Program-made: the position numbers and the translations under genes
Shown here: positions 9,065-17,481 of the stretch, piece by piece
How positions within the stretch are numbered: the first letter of the stretch is position 1
Layout of the letters: each line of letters starts with the position of its first letter
Notes under the pieces: generated by a model
Told to the model about the DNA's origin: nothing
What the model saw: only the letters and a program-made list of their open reading frames with translations
Databases searched by the model: none
DNA from: Rhodopseudomonas palustris
GTDB lineage: Bacteria; Pseudomonadota; Alphaproteobacteria; Rhizobiales; Xanthobacteraceae
Direction: 5' to 3'
Length of the DNA stretch: 64,000 nucleotides
Assembly (NCBI RefSeq): GCF_013415845.1
Contig: NZ_CP058907.1
Coordinates: 4,526,001 to 4,590,000 of the forward strand

Positions 9065-9442
9065 TCAGGCCGCCGTCTTGGTGGATGAATCGGAGCGCTC
9101 CACCTGCTGATCAGCATCGAAAGGCTTAGTATCCGTACCGCGGCCGCGTTGCCGCTCCAGCCATTTGCGCTCGATCCAGTTCAGCGTCCGTGCGGTCGGC
9201 TTCTCGAGCGCTGGCACGTCCTGAGCGATCAGCACCATGCCGAGGGGTAGCATCCACAGGCCCAGGACCGGCAGGAAGCTAAGCATGCCGCCACCAACCA
9301 GGGCGACTCCGAGGGGCAGCCGAACATACTTAGATGACGGCCGCCGCAGCCAGCCGACGAAATGCGCCGGCCGGGGTGGTAGCTTGGACTCGAACCACTG
9401 CAGATGGCGGTCGAGTTCGGCGCGGTGATCGATCTCTGTCAC
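9065..9442 (-). CDS. Small membrane protein, PGPGW-like
   Basis: This 125-residue protein of unknown function has an N-terminal acidic/amphipathic part (ELDRHLQWFESKLP) and two closely spaced hydrophobic segments at about residues 40-80, including GVALVGGGMLSFLPVLGLWM and LPLGMVLIAQDVP. A charged C-terminal tail follows. I chose GTG 9442 because GAGGAGA precedes it by about eight bases; the frame continues upstream without family support. Similar short proteins are common in this bacterial family. Confidence 0.7.
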   Translation of the reverse strand: MTEIDHRAELDRHLQWFESKLPPRPAHFVGWLRRPSSKYVRLPLGVALVGGGMLSFLPVLGLWMLPLGMVLIAQDVPALEKPTARTLNWIERKWLERQRGRGTDTKPFDADQQVERSDSSTKTAA

Positions 9443-9535
9443 AAAGCTCTCCTCAGGCGCGAGATATGCGCGTCGATTTCGACACCAACGCGGCAAGCTG
9501 TCGCGCAGATCCCGGAACCTGGGAGGCTTTGTCAG

Positions 9536-9871
9536 TTACTGCCGCTCGCGCTTGAGAGGTTTGCGGGGCTTGAGGCTCGTCGGTTTGCGCCGCACGGCCT
9601 CGTTGGAACGCATCGCCACCGGCGTCGGTCCGAACTGAGCGCGGCAGGCGGGCGTAAGCTGCGCTTTGTTCTGCATCATGCAGACGGTGATCCGGTCGAC
9701 ATCCGGGACAAACGCACCGCACAACCGCATCGCATCGCCCGTACACGCCTGCTGCTGCTCGGCGGTGTACGCCAACGCCGCACCGGCAATCAGTGACAGA
9801 CCGAAGCTGGCAGCCAGAACAAGACCATGACGACGAACGACGCGCGGCGAGATCGAATGGGTCGAGATCAT
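9536..9871 (-). CDS. Secreted Cys-rich small protein
   Basis: This 111-residue protein has an N-terminal signal peptide (about residues 1-34, cleavage near ALAYT). A single short domain contains four cysteines at residues 43, 51, 64 and 76, in a spacing like one Cys-rich GLG1/FGFR-type repeat (C..D..RLC ... C-x11-C). The tail is strongly basic (about residues 88-111). It is probably periplasmic with two disulfides. The function is unknown, and it is divergent from no obvious partner. Confidence 0.72.
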   Translation of the reverse strand: MISTHSISPRVVRRHGLVLAASFGLSLIAGAALAYTAEQQQACTGDAMRLCGAFVPDVDRITVCMMQNKAQLTPACRAQFGPTPVAMRSNEAVRRKPTSLKPRKPLKRERQ

Positions 9872-10010
9872 GGATGGCCCCCCTGCTGTGCTGACGTTTC
9901 CCCGCAGGCGTTCGGCCGCCTTGTTGTTAGTTGGCTGATTGGCGGAGTGTGCGTGAGACGCGAGAAATTCGCAAGCAGCGCGAGCGGGCCTTGCGCGACA
10001 AGCTTGGCGG

Positions 10011-10241
10011 CTAAGCTTCGTTGGCGCCGACGCCGCGCTGGTCCAAGGCGGTTTGCCCCGCCACGGTGAGACGATAATGACGCTGCCCGGCCGGATCGCC
10101 GGAGGTGCTGACCGCGACCAGGCCATCCGAAACCAGCCGGTCGAGCTCGAGCCGCTGCCCCGCGTTGAGGTCGCGCCCGGCCGTCCGGGCCACATCCACC
10201 AACACGGCGATCGCCTGATCGCTCAATTCCCGGTCGGTCAT
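10011..10241 (-). CDS. Small conserved protein, possible winged-helix fold
   Basis: This 76-residue protein has no recognisable family motif. The pattern of helices around residues 5-45 followed by GQRHYRLTVAGQTAL looks like the wing of a small winged-helix protein. GGGGGAG lies seven bases upstream of ATG 10241, which supports this start over the longer frame to 10292. No partner gene is adjacent. Confidence 0.5.
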   Translation of the reverse strand: MTDRELSDQAIAVLVDVARTAGRDLNAGQRLELDRLVSDGLVAVSTSGDPAGQRHYRLTVAGQTALDQRGVGANEA

Positions 10242-10462
10242 GCCGGCTCCCCCGCGCTTTGTTTCGCTTGAAGCAACGTGACGGTCCGGCATTCCGTTCC
10301 GGACATGTGCCGCAACGCAAGCGCGGTCACCCGCTCAGCAAGCGGCCGGCTGGGACCATCTCAGAAAGGGCGTGGTGACCTCACGCAGTCGCTGCGTAGC
10401 GCCGGCAAGGCGTGGTAGCCCACCTTGTAGGCTCGCCGCCTCTCGCGGGGGTGCTTCAAGGC

Positions 10463-11275
10463 TTACCTGCGTTCGCAGAGGGGCGCGCAGCTGTAGAGCT
10501 CTTTGTCCGTGCCTCTGTACACGGTGATCTGCTTGTCGCCTTGGTCCGATGCCTCGGCCACGATCCGGGCGTCCGCGATGCTGCGCAACGCAAGCGACAA
10601 CGTGCCGGACTGGCGGGCACGCGTCAGCACTTCGGCTTGATCGCCTGTGAGCTCGAGGGTCGCGGTCTTTCCGACCACGACGTTCTGCCCTTCCCGTTCC
10701 TTCGGCAACTGGTCGATCGCGAGCACGCGCACGTTGGTCAGGATCGTCGTCGACGTCACCGTGTCCTTGGCGCCGGGAATATCGGAGCTCTTGTCCCGCT
10801 TGGTCAGGATCACGTCGACCTTGTCGTTGGGAAGAATGAAGCCGCCGGCGCTGGTCTCAGGCGAAATCTCGGTCGAGACAGCGCGCATGCCGGTCGGCAG
10901 GATCGCCGCCATGAAGCCGGAGCCGTTGGGCTTCACCAGTTTGACTTCGCGGATCGGCTCGCCGGCAACGAAGGGCGAGCGCGCGATTGTCCCGGCGAGA
11001 AAGGCTTCGGTGTTCGGCATCTTGTCGCGGCGGAGGAAGTGCTCGCTGGCGCTATCGGCAGGCCAGCTTTGCCACCGGACATCCGACGGGGTGACGAGCT
11101 GTCCAAGCGCGATATTCGATTTCGCGACGAGAACATCGACGGTCTGGAGCTGGGGAGCAGGCTCCGCAACCTGGCGGGGTCGCTCCGAGTCCGAGCTGCT
11201 CGCCAGGAACGCGGCAGCAGCGCCGGCGGCGAGAGCAATGCCCAAAACGACAATGCGCGGCTTACTCAGGCGCAT
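10463..11275 (-). CDS. cpaB: Flp pilus assembly protein CpaB (RcpC)
   Basis: This 270-residue protein has an N-terminal membrane anchor (about residues 7-28), then a SAF domain (VDVLVAKSNIALGQLVTPSDV) and an RcpC-like domain with GFILPNDKVDVILT. CpaB works in the periplasm in assembly of tight-adherence pili. It is alone: no cpaA, C, D, E, F or pilin gene lies near. ATG 11275 has CGGAG seven bases upstream; a TTG six bases earlier is less likely. It could be a second copy or a relocated member of the main cpa locus. Confidence 0.85.
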   Translation of the reverse strand: MRLSKPRIVVLGIALAAGAAAAFLASSSDSERPRQVAEPAPQLQTVDVLVAKSNIALGQLVTPSDVRWQSWPADSASEHFLRRDKMPNTEAFLAGTIARSPFVAGEPIREVKLVKPNGSGFMAAILPTGMRAVSTEISPETSAGGFILPNDKVDVILTKRDKSSDIPGAKDTVTSTTILTNVRVLAIDQLPKEREGQNVVVGKTATLELTGDQAEVLTRARQSGTLSLALRSIADARIVAEASDQGDKQITVYRGTDKELYSCAPLCERR

Positions 11276-11507
11276 CCGCAAACTCCGGTTACTAAACTCA
11301 ACGCAACTTGTCGCAATCTTAGGTCGAGGCGCATCAAGATAGAGTTAAGGTGAATACGAAGAATCTCCCCGAAACGGTATTATGGGAGTGCCGCATAGCC
11401 ACGGGTCCGTACACGCGATCTCGGGCGCGTGGGGCAGGCCAAGCGCGTCGGTCCGCTCGATTTCGGCGGCTGGCGGCTGATCGATCTGAAAAGAGAGATT
11501 TTAGGAG

Positions 11508-11584
11508 TGGTACAGTTGGGTGGGCTCGAACCACCGACCTCCTGTTCCACAGACAGGCGCTCTAACCAACTGAGCTACAACTGC
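11508..11584 (-). tRNA. tRNA-His (GTG), lacking G-1
   Basis: This is a full cloverleaf on the minus strand. The acceptor stem is GCAGTTG with CAACTGT, the D stem is GCTC with GAGC, and the anticodon stem CCTGT/ACAGG holds loop CTGTGGA with anticodon GTG (complement at 11548-11550). The T stem is GGTGG/CCACC, and CCA is encoded. The base before the acceptor stem is T and the discriminator is A. It therefore lacks the G-1:C73 pair normal for tRNA-His, which matches the unusual histidine tRNA known from a group of alphaproteobacteria. Confidence 0.95.
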
Positions 11585-11706
11585 ATCCGGCGCGGCCGAG
11601 GTGGCCCGCGAACGGGCGGAAACTAGGTGCAACGCCGCGCTTTGGCAAGACCGTGATCGGCTGCAAAACCAATGTCGGGGGTGCTGTCGACAACAACCTT
11701 CCGACG

Positions 11707-11732
11707 AAAAAGCCCGGGCGGATGGCCCGGGC
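11707..11732 (-). terminator. Terminator of first phasin gene
   Basis: On the minus strand GCCCGGG and CCCGGGC form a seven-base-pair stem (11712-11718 with 11726-11732), followed by a T run. It lies about 28 bases after the phasin stop codon. Confidence 0.85.
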
Positions 11733-11759
11733 CCTGAAAACGTTGAAAACCGGGCCTGA

Positions 11760-12191
11760 TCAGGCGGCCGGCTTGAAGATCTTCGAAGCGTTGGCCTTGA
11801 TCGGCTCGACCGTCTCGGCGGCGACCTTCTGGGTCAGCTCGGTCAGTTCTTTGGTCTGCGCGGTCAGCGTCTCGATCTGCTTCTTGGCGTGGGAGGTCCA
11901 CAATTCCATCACGTCCGGCAGGGTCTTGGCACCGATCAGGCTCTGCGCGAAGTCGAAGCTGGCGCTGGTGTTGGTCTTCACGAAGTCGAACACCTTGGTC
12001 GAATAGTCGGTCGCGCCTTTGCTGGCCGAGGTGAACACCGCCTCGATCGTGCCGTTCTGGGTCTCGGCGACGTCCTTCAGCTTGGCGTAGCTTTCGCGGG
12101 CCTGCGACACGCCCTTTTCGGCGAAGGCGCGGACCTGCTCCGGAAGCTGGAACGGCAGCACGGTGGAAAACGGATCGCTCGAGTCGGCCAT
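11760..12191 (-). CDS. Phasin family protein
   Basis: This 143-residue helical protein coats polyhydroxyalkanoate granules. It shows the phasin pattern of long amphipathic helices, for example VRAFAEKGVSQARESYAKLKD and a central segment with FDFAQSLIGAKTLPDVMELW. The C-terminus is Lys/Ala-rich. I chose ATG 12191 because GAAGGA precedes it and MADSSDPF is a natural phasin start. An 11-bp inverted repeat 125 bases upstream (12316-12344) is a candidate PhaR-type operator. A second phasin lies upstream on the same strand. Confidence 0.9.
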   Translation of the reverse strand: MADSSDPFSTVLPFQLPEQVRAFAEKGVSQARESYAKLKDVAETQNGTIEAVFTSASKGATDYSTKVFDFVKTNTSASFDFAQSLIGAKTLPDVMELWTSHAKKQIETLTAQTKELTELTQKVAAETVEPIKANASKIFKPAA

Positions 12192-12315
12192 TGGGGCATC
12201 CTTCGCTGGTGGGGCTATCGAAGTGACCCGCGCGAGCGGCCTGCGCAATGTTCAGGCTGTACGCCGAGCCGGGACGACAAAAGCCGTCCATTCGTCACAA
12301 AATACCACAGAAATT

Positions 12316-12344
12316 GTGCAATGCAACATAAAATTGCATTGCAC
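12316..12344. promoter_or_regulatory. 11-bp perfect inverted repeat upstream of phasin
   Basis: GTGCAATGCAA at 12316-12326 is the exact reverse complement of TTGCATTGCAC at 12334-12344, with the seven-base AT-rich spacer CATAAAA. Repeated TGC/GCA elements recall DNA sites of PhaR, the repressor of phasin genes in alphaproteobacteria. The surrounding region is AT-rich for this genome, as expected of a promoter. Confidence 0.6.
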
Positions 12345-12413
12345 TGCCGCATTACGCGCCATGGGCGTGGTGGGCGGTGGTGGGGCTCGTGGCCCGCCGG
12401 CCTTTGAGGAGGC

Positions 12414-12797
12414 TCAGCTCTTCGGCTTGGTCACGTCCTGCGCCGCCTTGCTGACGACCTGACCGATCTCGCTCGCCTGCTCGGCAAACGCCTTCATCTG
12501 TGACTGGACGTATTCGCTGTGGACCCGCATCACGTCGCCGAGATCCTTGGCGTGGACGAGCTGCTGGGCGTAATCGAGCGCGGCGTGAACGTTGCGCTCG
12601 GCGAAGCTGACGGCGCGGCCGGTGATCTCCTTGGCGTTGGCCCGGGCGGCGGCGCCGCGATCCTCGATGGTGGCGGCCGTCTGCTGGGCGCTGGACAGCA
12701 TGTGCTCGAACGCCTTGCGGGCCTGATCGAACCCGGCCTCGGCCATCGAGCGCACTTCCTTGGGAATCTCGAACCGATCACGCTCTTCCTGATCCAT
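12414..12797 (-). CDS. Second phasin-like protein
   Basis: This 127-residue helical protein has a typical phasin core: VRSMAEAGFDQARKAFEHML, then ERNVHAALDYAQQLVHAKDLGDVM and a segment ending in VSKAAQDVTKPKS. AAGGAG lies six to eight bases before ATG 12797. It shares the FDQAR/DYAQ..HAKDL pattern with the neighbouring phasin, suggesting an old tandem duplication. It is divergent from the large histidine kinase gene. Confidence 0.88.
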   Translation of the reverse strand: MDQEERDRFEIPKEVRSMAEAGFDQARKAFEHMLSSAQQTAATIEDRGAAARANAKEITGRAVSFAERNVHAALDYAQQLVHAKDLGDVMRVHSEYVQSQMKAFAEQASEIGQVVSKAAQDVTKPKS

Positions 12798-13120
12798 CGT
12801 CAGCTCCTTCCGCCTGTTGCGCCGCTGCTCGACCCGGCGCCGAAGACCTTACCGACCTATCGCATCGCCGGTGTGACCGGCGGATGTCGACTAGCGCATC
12901 GTGACCGATCGTCATGGTTTTGCAACCTTCCAACGCGATCAGGGCTTTCGAGGTCCTCAGGCGTGGCCAAATTAAGGTTATCGGCGCTTAAGACGGGATA
13001 GCCTCATCGCAAACGTGGACCTAACGGGAGCCGCTGGCGATAATGAATTGTTAAGGTTCTCAGGCCCCGCGCTCTGTCGGCCACAGGCGCACCACTGGCG
13101 AGCCGGGCGTACGAGTAGCG
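12798..13120. other. Intergenic region between phasin and kinase genes
   Basis: These 323 bases separate divergent genes and must hold both promoters. I found no confident operator, terminator or RNA gene in them. Confidence 0.5.
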
Positions 13121-16100
13121 ATGACGAACTGGGACTTTCAATTGCGAGGGGTCGACGATCCCCGGCTCGCGGTGCACGCGACCCGGACGTTGCCGGCGTG
13201 GCTGTGGTCGACCGACGGCAGCCGCGTGCTGTGGGCGAACCCAGTCGCCGCCCGGCTGTTCGACGCCGCAAACGCCACCGAGCTCGCCGGCCGCAACTTT
13301 CGTCCCGCCGATCCGCACCGCCGCCAGGTCGCCCAGCTCGCCGCAAAGCTGCCGCCGAACGGCGCGACGCGGCTGGAGCGGCTGCGCGGCTTCGGCGCCC
13401 CGCTCGGCGCGCTGGTGACCTGCGCCTGCACAAAGCTCGGCTTCGCCGATGGCAGCGCCGGAATCCTGATCGCCGCCGCAGAATCGATCGGCCGCCCGAT
13501 GCCGCTGATCGACCGGCTGCGCGGCCTTGTCGAAGGCGTCGACACCCCGATCGCAGCTTTCGCCAGCGACGGCCTGTTCGTCGGCTCGAGCGCCGCCGCG
13601 CGCACGCTGCTCGGCTTCCGCAATCTGAGCGAAGCGGGTCTCGACCAGGCCCGTGCCGACGCGCTGCGGCTCGGCCGCGCCGAGACGCCGATCGGACTTG
13701 GCCATTTGGTGCTGCAGCGGGTCGGCAGTGGTGCCGACGTCGGCCTGATCGCACTGCTGGCGCCGGGGACGACGACCGAGCCCGGTCAGCAACCAACAGC
13801 CAGGTCTCCAGAGCCGCAGCATCAGGCCGATTCAGATCCGCAGCCTGAAACCGAGCACCCGGCTGCCGTTGCGGCGCCGGTCGAGCCGGCTGCGCAAGCC
13901 GAGCCGACTGTCGAAGCTCTGGGGGCCGCTGAGGAAGCTCCAGAGCCGATCGCGGTCGCCCCGGATGCAAAAGACGAGTCCAGCGAACCGCAGGCGCCCG
14001 TCGAGTCGGAGAGCATTCTAGAACCCGCAACGGATCAGCAGCCGGCCGAAACCGAGGCGGCAGCGACTGAGCCCGACTACGAGACCTTCGCAATCCTGAG
14101 CGAAGAGCCCGCCGAATTCACGCTGCTCGACGACGTCGCCCCCGCTGTCGAGGCGCAGCCTGCATCGACCGAGCCGCAGGCGGACACAGTCGATACCAAC
14201 GCACCGCAATCGCAACCGGTTGCTCCTGTCGAAGAACCGGCCGCCGAGGTGGTGCTAATCGATGAGCCTGCCGCGCCAGAGCCGACCGGTGAACCTTCGC
14301 CATATATCGAGGCCGTCGCCGACGAGCCTGCAGCACCGGAAGCGGCCGAGATTGAAGTCCAGCCGGCCTTAGTCGAACAATCCGCGGCCCCCGAGCCGGC
14401 CGCTCCCGAGCAGGCGGCAACCGACGCTGCACCGGCCGTCGAAACGGCGCCCGAACCACCTGCACCGCGGCGGCATCCACTCCGCTTCGTCTGGCAGATC
14501 GATTTGGCCGGCCGGCTGGCGATCGCCTCGGATGAATTCCTCCGCCTGATCGGCCCGCACACCGCTGCTAATCTCGGCGAACGCTGGACCGAGGTCGCCG
14601 ACCGGCTCGGGCTCGATCCGCAAGGTCTCGTCGCGGCCGCACTTGCCACGCGCCACACCTGGAGCGGCATCACGCTGCAATGGCCGGCGGACGGCGCCGC
14701 GCTGCGGCTGCCGATCGAAATGTCCGGCCTGCCCGTGCAGGATCAGGGCGGTGCATTTGCCGGCTATCGCGGCTTCGGTGTCTGCCGCGATCTCGCCGCG
14801 CTCGATTATCTCGCCGCGCTACGCCGGCACGGCCCGAACGAACCGCTGCGGCCGCAGCCGCTGTCGGCCGATCGCGCGCCGAACTCCCCCGCTTCAGACC
14901 AGGCCGCTGCTCTGGACCCGCTCCTGAACCCCTTGGACACGCCCGTGGATACCCCGAAAAACGTCCTGCCGTTCCGCGCCGCCAACGACGCGCGTGCGCC
15001 GTCGCTGACTCCGGGCGAGAACAGTGCCTTCCACGAACTGGCGCAGCAATTGGCAGCCCGGCTCGCGAGCGAGACGCCGACGACCGCGGATGCTCCATCA
15101 ATTGCCGACGACGAAGTTGCGCCAGAGCAGGACGCGGCACCGACCGATGCGCCGGAAGCACCGCGCGCCGATTGGCTCGCGCCGACGCCAACGCCGGCGA
15201 GCGGCGCCAGCGCGCGCGACCGCCTGCTGCTCGATCTGATGCCCGTCGGCGTGCTGATCTATCGGCTCGACCGGCTGCTCTATGCCAATCCGGCGTTCCT
15301 GGCACGGATGGGCTTTGCGAGCGTCGCTGCGCTGGAAGACGCCGGCGGCCTCGATGCGCTGTACGTCGATTCCGGCGTCGGCGATTCCAGCAGTAGTTCG
15401 GAGACCGGCACGCCGATCACCATCACCGCCGCGCAAGGCGGCGACGCGGCTCCGACCGAGGCGCGGCTGTTCACGATCGCCTGGGATGGCGATCAGGCGC
15501 TGGCGTTGATCTGCTCGCCCGCCCCTGCACCGACTGCCGTGCCCGAGCTGCCGTTTGCGCCGACGACTGCGATCGAGGATGCGCCCGCCGTGGTCGGCGC
15601 CGCGAACGCCGAGGAGCTCGGCGCAATTCTCGACACGACCGCCGAAGGCGTGCTGATGTTCGACGAAGCCGGCGAGATCAGCGCCGCCAACCGCAGCGCC
15701 GAAGCACTGTTCGGCTACGACGGCGACGCGCTGGTGCAGCACAATCTGATCGAGCTGTTCGCGCCGGAAAGCCGCGAAGCCGTGGTCGATTACTTGGACA
15801 GTATCAAGAGCGGCCGCGCCCAGAGCGTGCTCGACCACGGTCTCGAAGCGCTCGGCCAGGTGCGCGAAGGCGGGCTGTTTCCGCTGAGCATGACGATCGG
15901 CCGGACCCGCACCGATGGGCCGAATTTCTTCGCCGTGTTCCGCGATCTGTCGCAGCTCCAGCGTACCGAAACAGAACTGAGCCAGGCCAAGCGGCTCGCC
16001 GAACGCGCCACCGGCGCCAAGGCGGACGTGCTGGCGCGGCTCAGCCACGAAATCCGCGCGCCGCTCAACGCCATCATCGGCTTTGCCGAGGTGATGATCG

Positions 16101-16702
16101 AGGAGCGGTTCGGCCCGCTCGGCAACGAGCGCTACGTCGACTACATGAAGGACATCCGTGCCTCCGGGGAGCGCGTCATCGGCATTGTCGACGATCTGCT
16201 CGATCTGTCGCGGATCGAGACCGGCAAGCTTGATCTCGCCTTCGCCAGCATCAACCTCAATGAGCTGGTCGAACAGAGCGTTGCGGTGATGCAGCCGCGG
16301 GCCAATCGCGAGCGCATCATCATCCGCACCTCGCTGGCGCATTCGCTTCCGACGGTGGTGGCCGACGCACAGGCGCTGCGCCAGATCATCATGAATCTGA
16401 TCAGTACGTCGATCCATCTGGCCAATGCCGCCGGACAGGTCATCGTCTCGACCGCGCTCAGCGATGCAGGCGAGGTGGTGCTCCGCGTCCGCGACACCGG
16501 CAGCCGTCTCAACGACGACGAACTCGCCGCCGCGCTGCAGCCGTTCCGCACACCGAGCGACCGTACCGAAGCCGCCGGCGTCAGCCTGTCGCTGACCAAG
16601 GCGCTGGTCGAAGCCAACCGCGCCACCTTCCACATCAAGAGCGCGCCGCAATCCGGCACGCTGATCGAAGTGGTGTTCGCCCACGCGCCGGCAGCGGTTT
16701 GA
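13121..16702 (+). CDS. Large PAS sensor histidine kinase, PdhS-like, with degenerate ATPase domain
   Basis: This 1193-residue cytoplasmic kinase has a PAS-like N-terminus (about 15-210), a Pro/Ala/Glu-rich linker (about 220-460) and a PAS-like block (about 465-570). A second disordered stretch and a PAS domain (about 700-800) follow. Then come a canonical PAS (about 825-950), a HisKA domain with LARLSHEIRAPLNAIIGF (phosphorylatable H976) and a HATPase region. The HisKA resembles the PdhS/DivJ/PleC group controlling DivK in cell-cycle polarity. In the HATPase the second N-box Asn is Thr (NLISTS), the G1 box reads DTGSRL and the G2 box VSLSL, so ATP binding may be impaired. There are no membrane segments. 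Confidence 0.85.
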   Translation: MTNWDFQLRGVDDPRLAVHATRTLPAWLWSTDGSRVLWANPVAARLFDAANATELAGRNFRPADPHRRQVAQLAAKLPPNGATRLERLRGFGAPLGALVTCACTKLGFADGSAGILIAAAESIGRPMPLIDRLRGLVEGVDTPIAAFASDGLFVGSSAAARTLLGFRNLSEAGLDQARADALRLGRAETPIGLGHLVLQRVGSGADVGLIALLAPGTTTEPGQQPTARSPEPQHQADSDPQPETEHPAAVAAPVEPAAQAEPTVEALGAAEEAPEPIAVAPDAKDESSEPQAPVESESILEPATDQQPAETEAAATEPDYETFAILSEEPAEFTLLDDVAPAVEAQPASTEPQADTVDTNAPQSQPVAPVEEPAAEVVLIDEPAAPEPTGEPSPYIEAVADEPAAPEAAEIEVQPALVEQSAAPEPAAPEQAATDAAPAVETAPEPPAPRRHPLRFVWQIDLAGRLAIASDEFLRLIGPHTAANLGERWTEVADRLGLDPQGLVAAALATRHTWSGITLQWPADGAALRLPIEMSGLPVQDQGGAFAGYRGFGVCRDLAALDYLAALRRHGPNEPLRPQPLSADRAPNSPASDQAAALDPLLNPLDTPVDTPKNVLPFRAANDARAPSLTPGENSAFHELAQQLAARLASETPTTADAPSIADDEVAPEQDAAPTDAPEAPRADWLAPTPTPASGASARDRLLLDLMPVGVLIYRLDRLLYANPAFLARMGFASVAALEDAGGLDALYVDSGVGDSSSSSETGTPITITAAQGGDAAPTEARLFTIAWDGDQALALICSPAPAPTAVPELPFAPTTAIEDAPAVVGAANAEELGAILDTTAEGVLMFDEAGEISAANRSAEALFGYDGDALVQHNLIELFAPESREAVVDYLDSIKSGRAQSVLDHGLEALGQVREGGLFPLSMTIGRTRTDGPNFFAVFRDLSQLQRTETELSQAKRLAERATGAKADVLARLSHEIRAPLNAIIGFAEVMIEERFGPLGNERYVDYMKDIRASGERVIGIVDDLLDLSRIETGKLDLAFASINLNELVEQSVAVMQPRANRERIIIRTSLAHSLPTVVADAQALRQIIMNLISTSIHLANAAGQVIVSTALSDAGEVVLRVRDTGSRLNDDELAAALQPFRTPSDRTEAAGVSLSLTKALVEANRATFHIKSAPQSGTLIEVVFAHAPAAV

Positions 16703-16858
16703 GGAAGGGATGCGGGCCGTCATCTCCCCGCGGGACCATGTTACCCGCAGACTGGCGCATTAGGACGGCCTGACGCCGAATCTGCCCGAGCGATGAACGA
16801 TCTGCCAAGCTAGCGGCTCGGGCTTTCTAAAACCTCGAATGCCGGCTAACATTTATAA

Positions 16859-17086
16859 ATGACCAAGCTCTTCGAACAGGCGATCGAGACCGTCCGCGGC
16901 CTTCCTGCCGAGCAGCAGGACGCATTGGCTAGACTGCTTATGCAATTTGCGGCAGTGGACCAGCCGGCACTCGAGCTGTCTCCACACGAGGCAGCCTCCT
17001 TCGATGAATCATTAGCGCAGGCGGAACGCGGCGAGTTCGCCACGGAGGAGCAAGTTCGCGCCATCTGGGCCAAGCACGGGCTGTGA
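16859..17086 (+). CDS. Putative antitoxin of a ParE/RelE module
   Basis: This 75-residue acidic protein overlaps the following toxin gene by four bases. The N-terminal part (LFEQAIETVRGLPAEQQDALARLLMQF) is predicted helical, and the acidic C-terminal half would wrap the toxin. This pattern is typical of a type II antitoxin although I do not recognise a named DNA-binding family. An AT-rich stretch immediately before the ATG (AACATTTATAAATG) may be the promoter and autoregulatory site. Confidence 0.75.
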   Translation: MTKLFEQAIETVRGLPAEQQDALARLLMQFAAVDQPALELSPHEAASFDESLAQAERGEFATEEQVRAIWAKHGL

Positions 17087-17364
17087 AGCTACGCTATACG
17101 ATCCGTGCTGCCGCCGAGCTCGACAAAATCCTCAACTTCATCGACCAACGTTCACCGCGGGGTGCGAGCCACGTCAAAGCGCGCGTCCGCGCCGTGATTG
17201 AGCTACTCCTCGAATATCCGGAGGCTGGGAGGGAAACTACGAGGGGTCTACGTCGTGTAGTTGCCTATCCTTATCCCTACGTGATTTTCTATCGGGCAAC
17301 ACCATCAGAGATCATCATACACGGCGTGCGTCACAGCGCTCGGAAGCCGACGACACAATCCTGA
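17083..17364 (+). CDS. RelE/ParE-family toxin
   Basis: This 93-residue basic protein has the ParE/RelE fold signature: N-terminal YTIRAAAELDKILNFI, central LLLEYPEAGRETTRGLRRV and C-terminal strands YPYVIFYRATPSEIIIHGVRHSAR. ParE proteins poison gyrase, while RelE proteins cleave ribosomal mRNA; the sequence looks more ParE-like. The start is GTG 17083, overlapping the antitoxin stop as GTGA, which indicates translational coupling. Confidence 0.85.
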   Translation: MKLRYTIRAAAELDKILNFIDQRSPRGASHVKARVRAVIELLLEYPEAGRETTRGLRRVVAYPYPYVIFYRATPSEIIIHGVRHSARKPTTQS

Positions 17365-17481
17365 GTTCGACTTTCGAGCGGCGCAGGCTCCGCTGACCAG
17401 GACGCCAGCCAATATCCCCTTGCTCCCCGCCGGCAATCGCGATTTAGCTGGCGCGGACCGAACCCTGGCGCGAGAGCCTCG

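Noticed and set aside
15098-16723. Long minus-strand open frame opposite the histidine kinase gene
   Set aside because: The product is compositionally biased and has no domain; the plus strand codes for a kinase with clear HisKA motifs.
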